From: Puteibacter caeruleilacunae
Lineage (GTDB): Bacteria > Bacteroidota > Bacteroidia > Bacteroidales > Prolixibacteraceae
Direction: 5' to 3'
Length of the DNA stretch: 64,000 nt
Assembly (NCBI GenBank): GCA_005217565.1
Contig: SJCO01000007.1
Coordinates: 248,001-312,000, forward strand
Below the pieces are notes generated by a model. That model saw only the letters and a list, made by a program, of their open reading frames with translations, had not been told where the DNA came from and ran no database searches. Each line of letters starts with the position of its first letter. Positions within the stretch are counted from its first letter, which is position 1. Both the position numbers and the translations under genes were made by a program. This document shows positions 15,462 to 25,564 of the stretch, one piece after another.

Positions 15462-16346
15462 ATGTGTAAAGTATTATTTGTTGGCTTAACTACCATTGAT
15501 ATTCAGTATTTTATTGATTCATTCCCTGCTTCAAATGTAAAAGTAAAATCTGCAGCTCCAAGCATAATACCTGGAGGTCCCGCAACTAATGCAGCTGTAG
15601 CTTTTTCATTTCTTGGAGGTAATGCTACACTTGTTTCTACTGTAGGCTGTTCAGAATGGGGGAGTCTTATTCAAAAAGACTTCAGTAAATATCAAATTAG
15701 CCATATCGATATGAATCCCAACAATGAAATGCCTGTACTTGCAACTGTTGTTACTTCCCAAAACAACGGAGATCGTAATATATTTACCTTTAATCCATCT
15801 GATTATAATTGCAATCTTCAAATAGAGGATATATTCAAACAAGAATCATTTGATTTGGTTTTAACTGATGGTTTCTACCCTCAAATCACCAGTATGGTTT
15901 TGAAGCATGCGAGAAAACACAATATTCCTACGATATTAGATGGTGGTAGTTGGAAACCTCAGTTAGAAAATCTACTTTCATTAATAGATATTGCCATTTG
16001 TTCAGAAACTTTTGCTGCTCCAGACTGTGCTTCTCAATCGGACACTGCAAATTATATGAGACAAAAAGGTGTAGAGTATGTTGCTTTTTCAATGGGAGAG
16101 AAGCCCATCAGAGTTTTTTCAAAGAATTCTTCTCAATTCAATGAAATTCCTGTACGTTCAGTGAATGCTGTGGATACATTGGGAGCCGGTGATTTTCTTC
16201 ATGGAGCGTTTGCTTATTACTTAGCGGAAGGATACGATTTTTCAAAAGCATTAAAGCTTGGAGCTGACTTTTCATCAGAAACATGCAAGTATCAAGGGTC
16301 AAGAAAATACTTTGAGATTAAACTGGAAGAAGCTGCATTAGGGTAG
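15462..16346 (+). CDS. PfkB-family carbohydrate/nucleoside kinase
   Basis: 294 residues of the ribokinase fold. The N-terminal FVGLTTIDIQYFIDSFP and GGPATNAAVAFSFLGG match PfkB signature 1, and NAVDTLGAGDFLHGAFAYYL is signature 2 with the anion-hole GAGD and catalytic Asp. Substrate cannot be assigned from sequence; the family includes ribokinase, ketohexokinase and adenosine kinase. It starts only 15 nt after the fabG terminator and has no co-oriented partner downstream, so the gene context gives no hint. Confidence 0.85.
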   Translation: MCKVLFVGLTTIDIQYFIDSFPASNVKVKSAAPSIIPGGPATNAAVAFSFLGGNATLVSTVGCSEWGSLIQKDFSKYQISHIDMNPNNEMPVLATVVTSQNNGDRNIFTFNPSDYNCNLQIEDIFKQESFDLVLTDGFYPQITSMVLKHARKHNIPTILDGGSWKPQLENLLSLIDIAICSETFAAPDCASQSDTANYMRQKGVEYVAFSMGEKPIRVFSKNSSQFNEIPVRSVNAVDTLGAGDFLHGAFAYYLAEGYDFSKALKLGADFSSETCKYQGSRKYFEIKLEEAALG

Positions 16347-16380
16347 ATTATCGCCGCCCCCAAAAAAAAGGCATAAAAAA

Positions 16381-16400
16381 AGGTGCCTAAATCGGCACCT
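16381..16400. terminator. Bidirectional terminator between pfkB-family gene and clpC
   Basis: AGGTGCC (16381-16387) pairs with GGCACCT (16394-16400). On the plus strand CTTTTC follows; on the minus strand a run of seven T follows, which makes it a strong clpC terminator. Confidence 0.88.
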
Positions 16401-16406
16401 CTTTTC

Positions 16407-18932
16407 TTACTCTTTTTCTTCTTCCTTGGTTGTCAATATTTTAAATGTGAGTTTCTCACTTTTCTTATCAAATCCAACCGATATTGTATCTCCTTCTGAG
16501 ATGGAGGCCTTAATGATTGTTTCAGCCATATCATCTTCCAGATATTTTTGAATTGCTCTCTTCAAAGGACGTGCTCCATATTGAATATCAAATCCTTTAG
16601 ATGCAATAAACTTCTTCGCAGCTGGAGAAATCTTCAATTTATAGTTTAATGCTTCTACACGCTCATATAGACCTCGAAGCTCGATATCGATAATTAAATT
16701 GATATCCTTTTCAGTCAGTGTATTAAACATTACTACATCATCAATTCTATTTAGGAATTCAGGAGCAAAAGCTTTCTTCAAAGCCTTCTGTACGATGTAC
16801 TTAGCATGCTCATTTTCTTCCTCTTCAGTTTTAGTAGTTGAGAATCCAACACCTCTACCAAAATCTTTCAGTTGACGTGACCCAACATTTGAGGTCATAA
16901 TGATGATGGTATTTTTGAAATCGACATTTCGTCCCAAACTGTCTGTCAATCTTCCTTCATCTAATACTTGAAGTAATAAATGGAACACATCAGGATGCGC
17001 TTTTTCTATTTCATCAAGTAAAACTACAGAATATGGTTTTCTTCTTACTTTCTCTGTTAATTGTCCACCTTCTTCATATCCTACATATCCTGGAGGCGCT
17101 CCAACTAATCGAGATACTGAGAATTTTTCCATATACTCACTCATATCGATACGTACTAAAGCGTCTGTACTATCGAATAAGTGTTTTGCAAGGATCTTAG
17201 CTAACTGGGTTTTACCAACACCTGTTGGTCCAAGAAAGATGAATGATCCAATTGGTTTATTAGGATCCTTCAATCCTGCACGATTACGCTGAATAGCTCT
17301 CACGATCTTTGTAATGGCCTCATCCTGACCGATGATACTCTTTTGCAGATCAGCCTTCATATTGATTAATCGCCTGCCTTCAGCCTGTGCTACACGCTGA
17401 ACAGGAATTCCAGACATCATTGCAACTACTTCTGCAACTTTCTCTTCACTAACTGTTTCACGATGTTGAATAAGCTCTTTTTCCCATTCTTCTTTTTCGT
17501 GATCCAATTGGGCTAGTAGTCCTTTTTCCTTATCTCTGAAGTTAGCAGCTAATTCAAAGTTTTGACTTTTAACAGCTTTGATCTTTTCTTCACGTGCATC
17601 TTCAATACGTTCCTCAAGTTTTACAATGCGATCAGGAACATTGATATTAGAAATATGAACACGCGATCCAGCTTCATCTAACGCATCAATTGCTTTATCA
17701 GGTAGGTGACGATCTGTAATATAACGTGCCGTCAATTTAACACATGAGTCAATTGCTTCTGGTGTATAGAATACATTGTGATGATCCTCGTATCTCTCTT
17801 TGATATTATTCAATATCACAACAGTTTCGTCAACTGTTGTAGGATCTACCATAACCTTCTGAAAACGACGCTCTAAAGCTCCATCTTTCTCTATATGTTG
17901 ACGATATTCGTCTAGAGTAGTGGCCCCAATACATTGAATATCACCACGGGCTAACGCTGGTTTAAGCATATTCGCAGCATCTAATGAACCTGTTGCACCA
18001 CCTGCACCGACAATAGTATGTATCTCATCAATGAATAAAATAACATTATCTACCTTCGACAACTCATTAAGGATCGCTTTCATACGCTCCTCAAACTGTC
18101 CGCGATACTTGGTCCCAGCAACGATTGATGCTAAATCAAGACTCACCACTCGCTTCTCGAATAATACTCTTGATACCTTCTTTTGTACAATTCTTAATGC
18201 AAGTCCCTCGGCAATAGCTGATTTTCCAACACCTGGTTCACCAATAAGTATTGGATTGTTTTTCTTTCTACGACTTAAGATCTGAGCAATTCGCTCAATT
18301 TCTTTTTCTCTACCAACGATAGGGTCGAGGTTATTATCCTCAGCTGCCTTAGTGATGTCTATACCAAAGTTATCTAATACTGGCGTATCAGACTTTGGCG
18401 TTCCTGCTGGTTTTGAAGAAGATGAACCACTACTACCACTTCTCATGAATGGATCATCAGGATCATCACCCGAGTCTGAGAAGTCAGATTTAGCTTGCAC
18501 ATCATTTGTTTCTTCCAGCTGCGACTTAATGATATAATAATTTATATCAAACTTATTTAAAGCCCTGGCTACCAGTCCTTCTTTGTCTTTACTAAGAGCT
18601 AATAACAGGTGTCCTGTATTAATTGTCTTACTCTTAAATGCTCTTGCTTCCAGATATACTAGTTTTAGCACTTTTTCGGTTGATTTCAGCAATTGAACAG
18701 ATTCTTGTGGGGTAATGATTTTATCTGTACTTACTTCCCGTTCAATGCTCATCTTTAATTCTAAAAGATCAACATCTAATTCCGTCAATATGTCAATTGC
18801 CAAACCTTCACCATCGCGTAGTATACCAAGAAGCACATGCTCCGTACCTATGTGTTCATTCCCGAGACGAATGGCTTCCTCCCGGCTATAAGACAACACA
18901 TCTTTTATTCTTGGTGAAAATTTAGAATCCAT
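16407..18932 (-). CDS. clpC: ATP-dependent Clp protease ATPase subunit ClpC
   Basis: 841 residues, a class I Hsp100 unfoldase that feeds ClpP. Order: Clp N-domain with two repeats (about 1-145), a Ser/Gly-rich linker (150-180), AAA1 with Walker A GEPGVGKS (231-238), a middle region containing a UVR motif (KAVKSQNFELAANFRDKEK) that separates ClpC from ClpA and ClpB, AAA2 with GPTGVGKT, and a C-terminal D2-small domain. It is divergent from gyrA. No mcsA/mcsB or ctsR gene is nearby, unlike Firmicutes. Confidence 0.95.
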   Translation of the reverse strand: MDSKFSPRIKDVLSYSREEAIRLGNEHIGTEHVLLGILRDGEGLAIDILTELDVDLLELKMSIEREVSTDKIITPQESVQLLKSTEKVLKLVYLEARAFKSKTINTGHLLLALSKDKEGLVARALNKFDINYYIIKSQLEETNDVQAKSDFSDSGDDPDDPFMRSGSSGSSSSKPAGTPKSDTPVLDNFGIDITKAAEDNNLDPIVGREKEIERIAQILSRRKKNNPILIGEPGVGKSAIAEGLALRIVQKKVSRVLFEKRVVSLDLASIVAGTKYRGQFEERMKAILNELSKVDNVILFIDEIHTIVGAGGATGSLDAANMLKPALARGDIQCIGATTLDEYRQHIEKDGALERRFQKVMVDPTTVDETVVILNNIKERYEDHHNVFYTPEAIDSCVKLTARYITDRHLPDKAIDALDEAGSRVHISNINVPDRIVKLEERIEDAREEKIKAVKSQNFELAANFRDKEKGLLAQLDHEKEEWEKELIQHRETVSEEKVAEVVAMMSGIPVQRVAQAEGRRLINMKADLQKSIIGQDEAITKIVRAIQRNRAGLKDPNKPIGSFIFLGPTGVGKTQLAKILAKHLFDSTDALVRIDMSEYMEKFSVSRLVGAPPGYVGYEEGGQLTEKVRRKPYSVVLLDEIEKAHPDVFHLLLQVLDEGRLTDSLGRNVDFKNTIIIMTSNVGSRQLKDFGRGVGFSTTKTEEEENEHAKYIVQKALKKAFAPEFLNRIDDVVMFNTLTEKDINLIIDIELRGLYERVEALNYKLKISPAAKKFIASKGFDIQYGARPLKRAIQKYLEDDMAETIIKASISEGDTISVGFDKKSEKLTFKILTTKEEEKE

Positions 18933-19071
18933 ATCTTATAATTTTATATAATCTTATACTTTTTTAGTTGTTTTGAACATTCTTTACTAATATAAACAAA
19001 TTTCAAGAGGGAAGTTCAAATTTAACTGAATTAATCTAGGTTTTGTGATATTTTAAGATAATTCTGATAAG

Positions 19072-19088
19072 TTCGCAAGAAGTGCGAA
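19072..19088. promoter_or_regulatory. Inverted repeat in the clpC-gyrA divergent region
   Basis: TTCGCA-AGAAG-TGCGAA, a 6-5-6 dyad, about 40 nt upstream of the gyrA -7 box and 140 nt upstream of clpC. Possible operator for either gene; it is not a CtsR or HrcA-type CIRCE box. Confidence 0.4.
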
Positions 19089-19128
19089 TATTTCCGCCAT
19101 TTCATTAAGCATAACATGAGAATTTTCG

Positions 19129-19136
19129 TATTTTTG
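19129..19136 (+). promoter_or_regulatory. gyrA promoter -7 box
   Basis: TATTTTTG, exact match to TAnnTTTG, 42 nt upstream of the gyrA start. No convincing -33 TTG at the expected distance. Confidence 0.5.
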
Positions 19137-19178
19137 TACGTCTTTATTCAGAAGTAAAAATTTATAAAGAAATAATAC

Positions 19179-21683
19179 ATGTCAGAAGGCGAAAAAATAA
19201 TTAAGATTAACATTGAAGAGCAGATGAAGTCTGCTTATATCGATTATTCAATGTCAGTTATTGTATCGCGTGCTCTACCTGATGTAAGAGACGGATTGAA
19301 ACCGGTTCACCGACGCGTACTGTTTGGTATGAATGAATTGGGAATTCTTTCTAATCGTCCTTACAAGAAATCAGCGAGGATTGTAGGAGAGGTACTGGGT
19401 AAGTATCACCCTCATGGTGATTCTTCAGTATACTTTACTATGGTTCGTATGGCTCAGGAATGGTCAATGCGTTACCCTTTAATTGACGGTCAAGGTAACT
19501 TTGGATCTGTCGATGGTGATAGTCCTGCAGCAATGCGTTATACAGAAGCACGCTTAGCCAAAATTGCGGAAGAAACATTATCAGATTTAGATAAAAATAC
19601 TGTTGATTTTCAACCCAACTTTGATGAGTCATTAAAGGAGCCTACCGTACTACCTACAAGGATACCTAATCTTTTAGTTAATGGTGGTGCAGGTATTGCT
19701 GTTGGTATGGCTACAAATATGCCTCCTCACAATTTAACTGATACTATTGATGCAACAATTGCATATATCGAAGATAACGAAATCGAGATCTCTGAACTAA
19801 CTAAAATAATTCAGGCTCCAGATTTTCCTACCGGCGGTATCATCTATGGTTATCAAGGTGTTAAAGATGCCTACGAGACTGGTCGAGGAAGAGTCGTAGT
19901 TCGTGGTAAAGCACATGTCGAGACAACTGATAACGGAAGAGAAAAAATCATCGTTACAGAGATTCCTTACTTGGTTAATAAGGCAGAGCTTATCATGAAG
20001 ACTGCTGAGTTAATCAATGAGAAGAAGATTGACGGAATATCTAATGTAAATGATGAGTCAGACCGTACAGGAATGCGCATCGTTTTCGATATTAAACGTG
20101 ATGCAATTTCAAATGTTGTTCTTAATAAACTGTATAAGTTTACTCAGCTACAAACAAGTTTTAGTGTCAATAACATTGCATTGGTAAATGGTCGTCCAAA
20201 GCTTCTTAACTTAAAAGAGTTAATCAAGTATTTTGTTGAGCACCGTCACGATGTAGTAACTCGAAGAACTAAATATGAGTTAGACCAAGCTGAGAAAAGA
20301 GCTCACATTCTTGAAGGATTAATCATTGCAAGTGATAATATTGATGAGGTAATTTCTATTATCCGCTCTTCAAAAACTCCTGATGAGGCTAGAGAACGCT
20401 TAATTGCAACATTCTCACTTACAGAGATTCAAGCAAGAGCAATTGTTGAGATGAGATTGCGTCAGTTGACCGGTCTTGAGCAAGATAAATTGCACGCGGA
20501 ATATGAAGAGTTAATGAAGACCATTGAGAACCTTAAAGCTATTCTAGCAGATGTAAATCTTAGAATGAACATCATTAAAGATGAGCTTCAAGAGGTGAAA
20601 GCCAAGTTTGGTGACGAGCGTCGTTCTGAAATTATTCCTAATGCAGAAGAATTCAATCCTGAAGATTTCTATGCTGATGATGAAATGGTTATTACTATTT
20701 CACATTTAGGATATATTAAAAGAACTCCTCTAAGTGAATTCAAAACACAAGGTCGTGGAGGTGTTGGATCAAAGGGTAGCAAGACAAGGGATGAGGACTT
20801 CCTTGAGCATATGTTTATTGCCACTATGCACAACACATTGCTTTTATTCACAGAAAAGGGTAGATGTTTCTGGTTAAAAGTTTATGAGATCCCAGAAGGA
20901 ACAAAAACATCTAAAGGACGTGCAATTCAGAATCTTCTGAACATTGAACAGGATGACAAAGTGAAAGCCTACATCAATGTGAAGAATCTAAAAGATCAAG
21001 AGTATATTAATAATAACTTTATCATCCTTTGTACTAAGAAAGGTGTAATTAAAAAGACTTCACTTGAGGCATATTCTCGTCCTCGTTCAAACGGAGTTAA
21101 TGCAATTACAATTCGCGAAGGAGATAATCTATTAGAGGCAAGATTAACTAGTGGAAATCACGAAATTATGCTTGCAGCCAAGGAAGGTAAAGCTATTAGA
21201 TTCCACGAAAGTATCGTTCGAGCAATCGGAAGAACTGCATCTGGAGTTAAAGGTATTACCTTGAATGGAGACCAGGATGAGGTAGTTGGTATGGTTTGTG
21301 TAGAAGAACAAGCAGAAGACATCATGGTGGTTTCTGAAAATGGTTATGGAAAACGCTCTAAAATTGAAGACTACCGAGTTACAAACAGAGGTGGTAAGGG
21401 TGTTAAAACCATTAATATTACAGAAAAAACTGGAAAACTGATTGCAATCAAGAGCGTTGTTGATCAAAACGACTTAATGATTATCACGCTTAACGGTATT
21501 ACAATTCGTCTTCCAATTAGTCAAGTTCGCTTGATGGGAAGAGCTGCTCAAGGTGTTAGATTGATCAATTTGAGAGATAATGATTCAATTGCATCTGTAG
21601 CACGTGTTCCAAATAATGAGGATGAAAACAACTCTGAAGAGGTAAATACTGAAAATAATAACACAGAAGAGGCCTCAGAATAG
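19179..21683 (+). CDS. gyrA: DNA gyrase subunit A
   Basis: 834 residues. Catalytic tyrosine is Y121 in [10 protein letters not shown]. The breakage-reunion domain is followed by six beta-pinwheel blades in the C-terminal domain, where a gyrase box-like [10 protein letters not shown] near residue 525 distinguishes GyrA from ParC. The last ~20 residues are an acidic Glu/Asn tail, common in GyrA. In the quinolone-resistance region, Ser82 (E. coli Ser83) is kept, but the position equal to E. coli Asp87 is Phe86 ([10 protein letters not shown]). gyrB is not adjacent. Confidence 0.95.
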   Translation: MSEGEKIIKINIEEQMKSAYIDYSMSVIVSRALPDVRDGLKPVHRRVLFGMNELGILSNRPYKKSARIVGEVLGKYHPHGDSSVYFTMVRMAQEWSMRYPLIDGQGNFGSVDGDSPAAMRYTEARLAKIAEETLSDLDKNTVDFQPNFDESLKEPTVLPTRIPNLLVNGGAGIAVGMATNMPPHNLTDTIDATIAYIEDNEIEISELTKIIQAPDFPTGGIIYGYQGVKDAYETGRGRVVVRGKAHVETTDNGREKIIVTEIPYLVNKAELIMKTAELINEKKIDGISNVNDESDRTGMRIVFDIKRDAISNVVLNKLYKFTQLQTSFSVNNIALVNGRPKLLNLKELIKYFVEHRHDVVTRRTKYELDQAEKRAHILEGLIIASDNIDEVISIIRSSKTPDEARERLIATFSLTEIQARAIVEMRLRQLTGLEQDKLHAEYEELMKTIENLKAILADVNLRMNIIKDELQEVKAKFGDERRSEIIPNAEEFNPEDFYADDEMVITISHLGYIKRTPLSEFKTQGRGGVGSKGSKTRDEDFLEHMFIATMHNTLLLFTEKGRCFWLKVYEIPEGTKTSKGRAIQNLLNIEQDDKVKAYINVKNLKDQEYINNNFIILCTKKGVIKKTSLEAYSRPRSNGVNAITIREGDNLLEARLTSGNHEIMLAAKEGKAIRFHESIVRAIGRTASGVKGITLNGDQDEVVGMVCVEEQAEDIMVVSENGYGKRSKIEDYRVTNRGGKGVKTINITEKTGKLIAIKSVVDQNDLMIITLNGITIRLPISQVRLMGRAAQGVRLINLRDNDSIASVARVPNNEDENNSEEVNTENNNTEEASE

Positions 21684-21725
21684 TTGGATATTCCAACATT
21701 TATTTGGAGTATATATTAAAAGATT

Positions 21726-21733
21726 TAAATTTG
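21726..21733 (+). promoter_or_regulatory. Promoter -7 box before the TPR gene
   Basis: TAAATTTG, exact TAnnTTTG, 24 nt before the ATG at 21758. It implies that the TPR gene has its own promoter even though it follows gyrA by only 74 nt. Confidence 0.6.
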
Positions 21734-21757
21734 CGATGTAACCATAAAAAGTAGAAA

Positions 21758-22936
21758 ATGAAAAGAACAGTTTTATTTTTGGCTTTAGCTTTTGCAACTA
21801 GTGGCGTTTTTGCCCAGAAAGGAAAAGTAGCCAGTGCTCAAAGTTTTAAAGACGGTGGAAAATTAGACAAAGCTTTAGAGGCAATCAACACAGCAATTGA
21901 TTCTTCTAATCCTAAAGCTGAAAAATCGATCATTTGGCCTAGAACATGGGAGGTTAGAGGTGAAATTTATCAAGCAATTTTCAGTAGTAAGGATGCAAAT
22001 TACAAAAAGCTTGACAGTGATCCATTGACTAAAGCTCTTGAGTCTTATAAGAAAGCTCTAGAGATTGATGAGAAAAATAAGTATGGTAAGAGTGTTAAAA
22101 TCAAACTTACTCTACTTAATAACGATTTCACCAACATGGCAATCGAAGCTTTCAATGAGAAGGACTTTGAAAAAGCTCTTGTTGCATTTGAGAGCATTCT
22201 AAGCATTGAAGAACTTCCTGTATTTCAGGAGGATAACGCTGCTGCAGATACTGTAATTATTTACAACGCAGGTCTTTCAGCTTACAATGCTAAAAACTGG
22301 GATAAAGCAGTTAAATACTATACTAAAGCTGCAGAACTAGGCTATAATGGTGCTAGAACATGGGAGCTAATTGCTGAAACTCAGCAAAATAAAGGTGATA
22401 CAGTTGCTTTAGGTGAGGCTTTAAACCAAGGTTTCCTTAACTATCCTGAAGATAAGAACTTATTGTTCAAATTAATCAATTACTACCTACTTACAGTTAA
22501 AGATGCTGAAAAAGCTTTGAAATTCTGTAATATGGCAATTGAGAAGGATCAGAATAATGCTAGCATTCATTTTGCAAAAGGAACTCTATATGATGCAATG
22601 GATAAGCCTGCGGAGGCTATTGGTTGTTATCAAAAATCAGTAGAGATTGATCCTACGTACTTTGATGCTCATTACAACTTAGGAGCTGTTTATTTCAACA
22701 AAGGTGTAAAACAATTGGATATAGCTAATGCTGTTCCAACTGATAAGCCTGAGCAGTATGAAGAAGAAAAAGCTAAAGCTGATGTTGAGTTTAAGAAAGC
22801 TATTCCTCACTTAGAAAAAGCGATGGAAATCAAACCAGAAGACAAAACAACACTTGAGACATTGAAAAACTTGTACTATCGTCTTAAAATGATGGACAAA
22901 TTCAATAAGGTTCAAGATACGTTGAATAGCTTATAA
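21758..22936 (+). CDS. Exported tetratricopeptide-repeat protein
   Basis: 392 residues with a Sec signal peptide (MKRTVLFLALAFATSGVFAQ). At least five TPR units are visible, for example ALESYKKALEIDEKN, AVKYYTKAAELGYN, ALKFCNMAIEKDQNN and AIGCYQKSVEIDPTYFDAHYNLGAVYF. Likely a periplasmic or outer-membrane-associated scaffold. A similar signal-peptide TPR protein follows gyrA in many Bacteroidota (known from memory, not checked). Partner unknown. Confidence 0.8.
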   Translation: MKRTVLFLALAFATSGVFAQKGKVASAQSFKDGGKLDKALEAINTAIDSSNPKAEKSIIWPRTWEVRGEIYQAIFSSKDANYKKLDSDPLTKALESYKKALEIDEKNKYGKSVKIKLTLLNNDFTNMAIEAFNEKDFEKALVAFESILSIEELPVFQEDNAAADTVIIYNAGLSAYNAKNWDKAVKYYTKAAELGYNGARTWELIAETQQNKGDTVALGEALNQGFLNYPEDKNLLFKLINYYLLTVKDAEKALKFCNMAIEKDQNNASIHFAKGTLYDAMDKPAEAIGCYQKSVEIDPTYFDAHYNLGAVYFNKGVKQLDIANAVPTDKPEQYEEEKAKADVEFKKAIPHLEKAMEIKPEDKTTLETLKNLYYRLKMMDKFNKVQDTLNSL

Positions 22937-22940
22937 TATT

Positions 22941-22967
22941 AAAGGAGGGCATTAGCTCTCCTTTTTT
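22941..22967 (+). terminator. Intrinsic terminator after the TPR gene
   Basis: AAAGGAG (22941-22947) pairs with CTCCTTT (22958-22964), followed by more T. Confidence 0.85.
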
Positions 22968-23420
22968 AATATATATCTTATTTAACTTAATATGAGTTAT
23001 CGGACTGAGATAATTATCTAGAAAGCACCATCTGATTAGTATAAACTATCTATTTAGTTGATGCCATGTTTTTTTTATTGCACACCACTAATTCTATTGA
23101 ATCAACTTCTTATTTTTTAATAGACTCTTTCTCTATTATACTTTGTCCAATATGCCAATTAAAAAAGATTCTAACATTGCAAGCTGTTTTGTATTCGCAA
23201 GAATTGTATGATGAAATTGATAAGCATGTAGAAACAATTATAATATCGTACTCTTAGCTCATCTTATTCTAGCTAGCTTCAGATTCAGATAGTTTTGAAT
23301 GGATTTTAGCTCTTCCTGGAATAGTTGAAATCAAATGCAGTATTCCTCTATCAAATTTTGTTCGTTTTATTACTCTTGATCAGATTTCAAGTATTCGATA
23401 TTATTACTTCGTGAAAATAA
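22968..23420. other. Gene-free stretch
   Basis: AT-rich DNA. A 63-codon ORF at 23066-23257 has no recognisable domain, no signal or membrane pattern of note, and no promoter box, so I do not call it. Nothing else is seen. Confidence 0.5.
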
Positions 23421-23453
23421 AAATGTCCAGCACGATTTACATGCTGGACATTT
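23421..23453. terminator. Terminator for the LRR gene (minus strand)
   Basis: Perfect 12-bp stem AAATGTCCAGCA / TGCTGGACATTT (23421-23432 with 23442-23453). T-rich sequence follows on the minus strand. Confidence 0.8.
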
Positions 23454-23505
23454 ATTTGTTCTGTATAATTACAGGAGCAATTCTGAATATTCGATTCTCG
23501 TGAAG

Positions 23506-24909
23506 TTAGATATCTAATTTAAGGCCCTTTTTAGCCTTCTTAATCTGCTTTATATGCCACGAATACATCTTATTACCATCAAGGTATAGTTCTTTCAATT
23601 TTGGCAGCCTTACGATCTCCATTGGAATAAGTAAAATCTTATTATTTGCTAAACTTAGGATTTCTAATTCTACGAGCTTTCCTACGTTTCTGCTTATTTG
23701 TCCGATATGGTTATCTGAAGCATTTAACTCTTTCAAGGCTTTAAAATTACTTATATTTTGTTCTATCGAATTAATTTCATTTTGAGCTAGATTCAGAGTC
23801 TTCAATTCTAGTAATACAGTTGAACTACTAGGAAAACTCTTTAATTTATTCATTTCTAGGTCTAAAAATTCAATATTTCTAATACTTTCACCTGCAATTT
23901 CAACCTTTACTATCTTATTAATACTTAAATCTGCTGATTTAAGATTATTCATCCCTTCAAACTTAACATCCACTAATGAGTTTGAGCTTAGATTAAGCTC
24001 TTCCAGGCTACTTAAGTCTTTAAGGAGGGGAAATATGGCTAATTTATTATTAGAGACATTTAATTGTCTTAAATCAGCTAATTGAGATATTGTTATTGGT
24101 AGTTCTGTTAGTTTATTCTTTTCGAGATTAAGATTTGTTATCAATTTCAGTTTGCCAAAGCTTTCGGGTAGTTTAGTTAGATTATTGTTTTGTAATTTAA
24201 TTTGCGACAACATTTGTAAATCACCTATAGCTCTAGGTAATACAGATAGATTGTTCTTTTCTAGACGCAATTCTCTTAACTTTTGTAATCTGCATATTGA
24301 TGCTGGTAATTCTATTATTTTATTCCAATCTAGATCTAAATATTCAAGTTTACTACAATTACCTATCCCATCCGGAATTATCTCTATATTGTTAGAAAAA
24401 GCATCTAAATTAACTAAGTTTTTTAACTCTCCAATACCTTCCGGAAGCCTAGATATCTGATTTTCTGCCAATTTTAATTCCTTTATATTGACACATTTAG
24501 CTATACCATCCGGCAGTGTTGTTAGATTGTTCTGTACGCAATCAAGAAGTTCGAGATTAACTAATTTGCCTATATCTTCAGGTATAGACTTTATTCTATT
24601 ATTCTTAATTATTAACTTCTGTAAATTTGTTAAGTTAAAAATCTCAGGAGGCAATGATTCAATATCGTTATATGCAATAGTTAACTCTTGTAAATTCTTT
24701 AGTTTAGCAATTTTACTACTTATTTCAGTCAATTTCTGGCTTTCAAGATTCAGTTTATATACTGATCGTTTATACTGTAATGCCTCTTTAAGATCATAGT
24801 ACGTTTTTGCTTTGCTTAAATACTCTTTTGACTTTATCTTCCCCTGTCCTACTGCATTAATGGCAATAATAATCCCCACAATAAATAGTGCTATTTTTCT
24901 TATCATCAT
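23506..24909 (-). CDS. Exported leucine-rich-repeat protein
   Basis: 467 residues. A signal peptide (MMIRKIALFIVGIIIAINAVGQG) is followed by about 16-17 tandem LRRs of 23 residues in the pattern L..L.L..N.I..LP..I..L, running from about residue 50 almost to the end. The consensus (LP.GIGELKNLVNLDAFSNNIE) is that of the plant/Shoc2-like class common in bacteria. There is no kinase, ROC or sorting domain, so it is a pure secreted or periplasmic LRR solenoid, probably a protein-binding scaffold. Role unknown. Confidence 0.88.
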   Translation of the reverse strand: MMIRKIALFIVGIIIAINAVGQGKIKSKEYLSKAKTYYDLKEALQYKRSVYKLNLESQKLTEISSKIAKLKNLQELTIAYNDIESLPPEIFNLTNLQKLIIKNNRIKSIPEDIGKLVNLELLDCVQNNLTTLPDGIAKCVNIKELKLAENQISRLPEGIGELKNLVNLDAFSNNIEIIPDGIGNCSKLEYLDLDWNKIIELPASICRLQKLRELRLEKNNLSVLPRAIGDLQMLSQIKLQNNNLTKLPESFGKLKLITNLNLEKNKLTELPITISQLADLRQLNVSNNKLAIFPLLKDLSSLEELNLSSNSLVDVKFEGMNNLKSADLSINKIVKVEIAGESIRNIEFLDLEMNKLKSFPSSSTVLLELKTLNLAQNEINSIEQNISNFKALKELNASDNHIGQISRNVGKLVELEILSLANNKILLIPMEIVRLPKLKELYLDGNKMYSWHIKQIKKAKKGLKLDI

Positions 24910-25320
24910 CTTATATTAATATCTCTGTTTAGGTTAATATTGATCACAAAGAAAAGCAATTTTATTGAGTATCCTCTTCAATGTTATACTCTCAACCTGT
25001 TAAGATTGATTTACAATATGAAATTACTACAAATATTAGCATTTATTGAATACTATAAATTTTAGTAATAATCCATTCCCCTCTTATAAAGAGCAGTTTG
25101 ACTATAAATAACTAAGAATTTCATAGATTGTGTAAAACAAGATATTGAACTCCATTAGTGTCTTTCGTAATGTATTTACTTCAGAAGGAGATAAAAGTTA
25201 GGTAGATACGCTAGGATTCTCACCATATAAACATATCTATTAGTACTTAACGTGAATACAATAATAGATCTTAAATTGGCTGCAATTACTATAGAAAAGT
25301 ATAATTAAAAGACAGAAATA
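24910..25320. other. Gene-free stretch
   Basis: About 410 nt of AT-rich DNA between the LRR start and the end of the small zinc-ribbon gene, both on the minus strand. No ORF, hairpin or -7 box stands out. Confidence 0.5.
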
Positions 25321-25554
25321 CTAAAAGCGAATGCTCCTGAATTCTTCTTTACTCAATTTAATTGAGTACCTGCAGATTGGGCAGCTTTTATAGTATTCTG
25401 TTTTAAGCGGAATAATAGGAATAAAAAATAAACTAAACCATGTTGTTTCCTTAAAGGCTATCCACATGTTTATATTGTTACAATGTGGACACACTGAGAC
25501 GGTTGTATTTGTTTCTTCTGAAACTTTAGTATCAAATCCTATTAATACAAACAT
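25321..25554 (-). CDS. Small zinc-ribbon protein
   Basis: 77 residues. It begins MFVLIGFDTKVSEE and has two cysteine pairs (VCPHCNN and SCPICRY) separated by an aromatic, hydrophobic stretch (WFSLFFIPIIPLKTEYY). This is the layout of the zinc_ribbon_15-type family of short Bacteroidota proteins, in which FFIPIIP and TEYY are hallmark residues. Possibly membrane-associated. Function unknown. It lies 10 nt after a 59-codon ORF on the same strand, so the two are likely co-transcribed. Confidence 0.75.
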   Translation of the reverse strand: MFVLIGFDTKVSEETNTTVSVCPHCNNINMWIAFKETTWFSLFFIPIIPLKTEYYKSCPICRYSIKLSKEEFRSIRF

Positions 25555-25564
25555 CGGTAAGTTA

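Noticed and set aside
23066-23257. 63-codon ORF between the TPR and LRR genes
   Set aside because: No family resemblance, no promoter box, AT-rich composition with Ile/Phe/Ser bias typical of chance frames.
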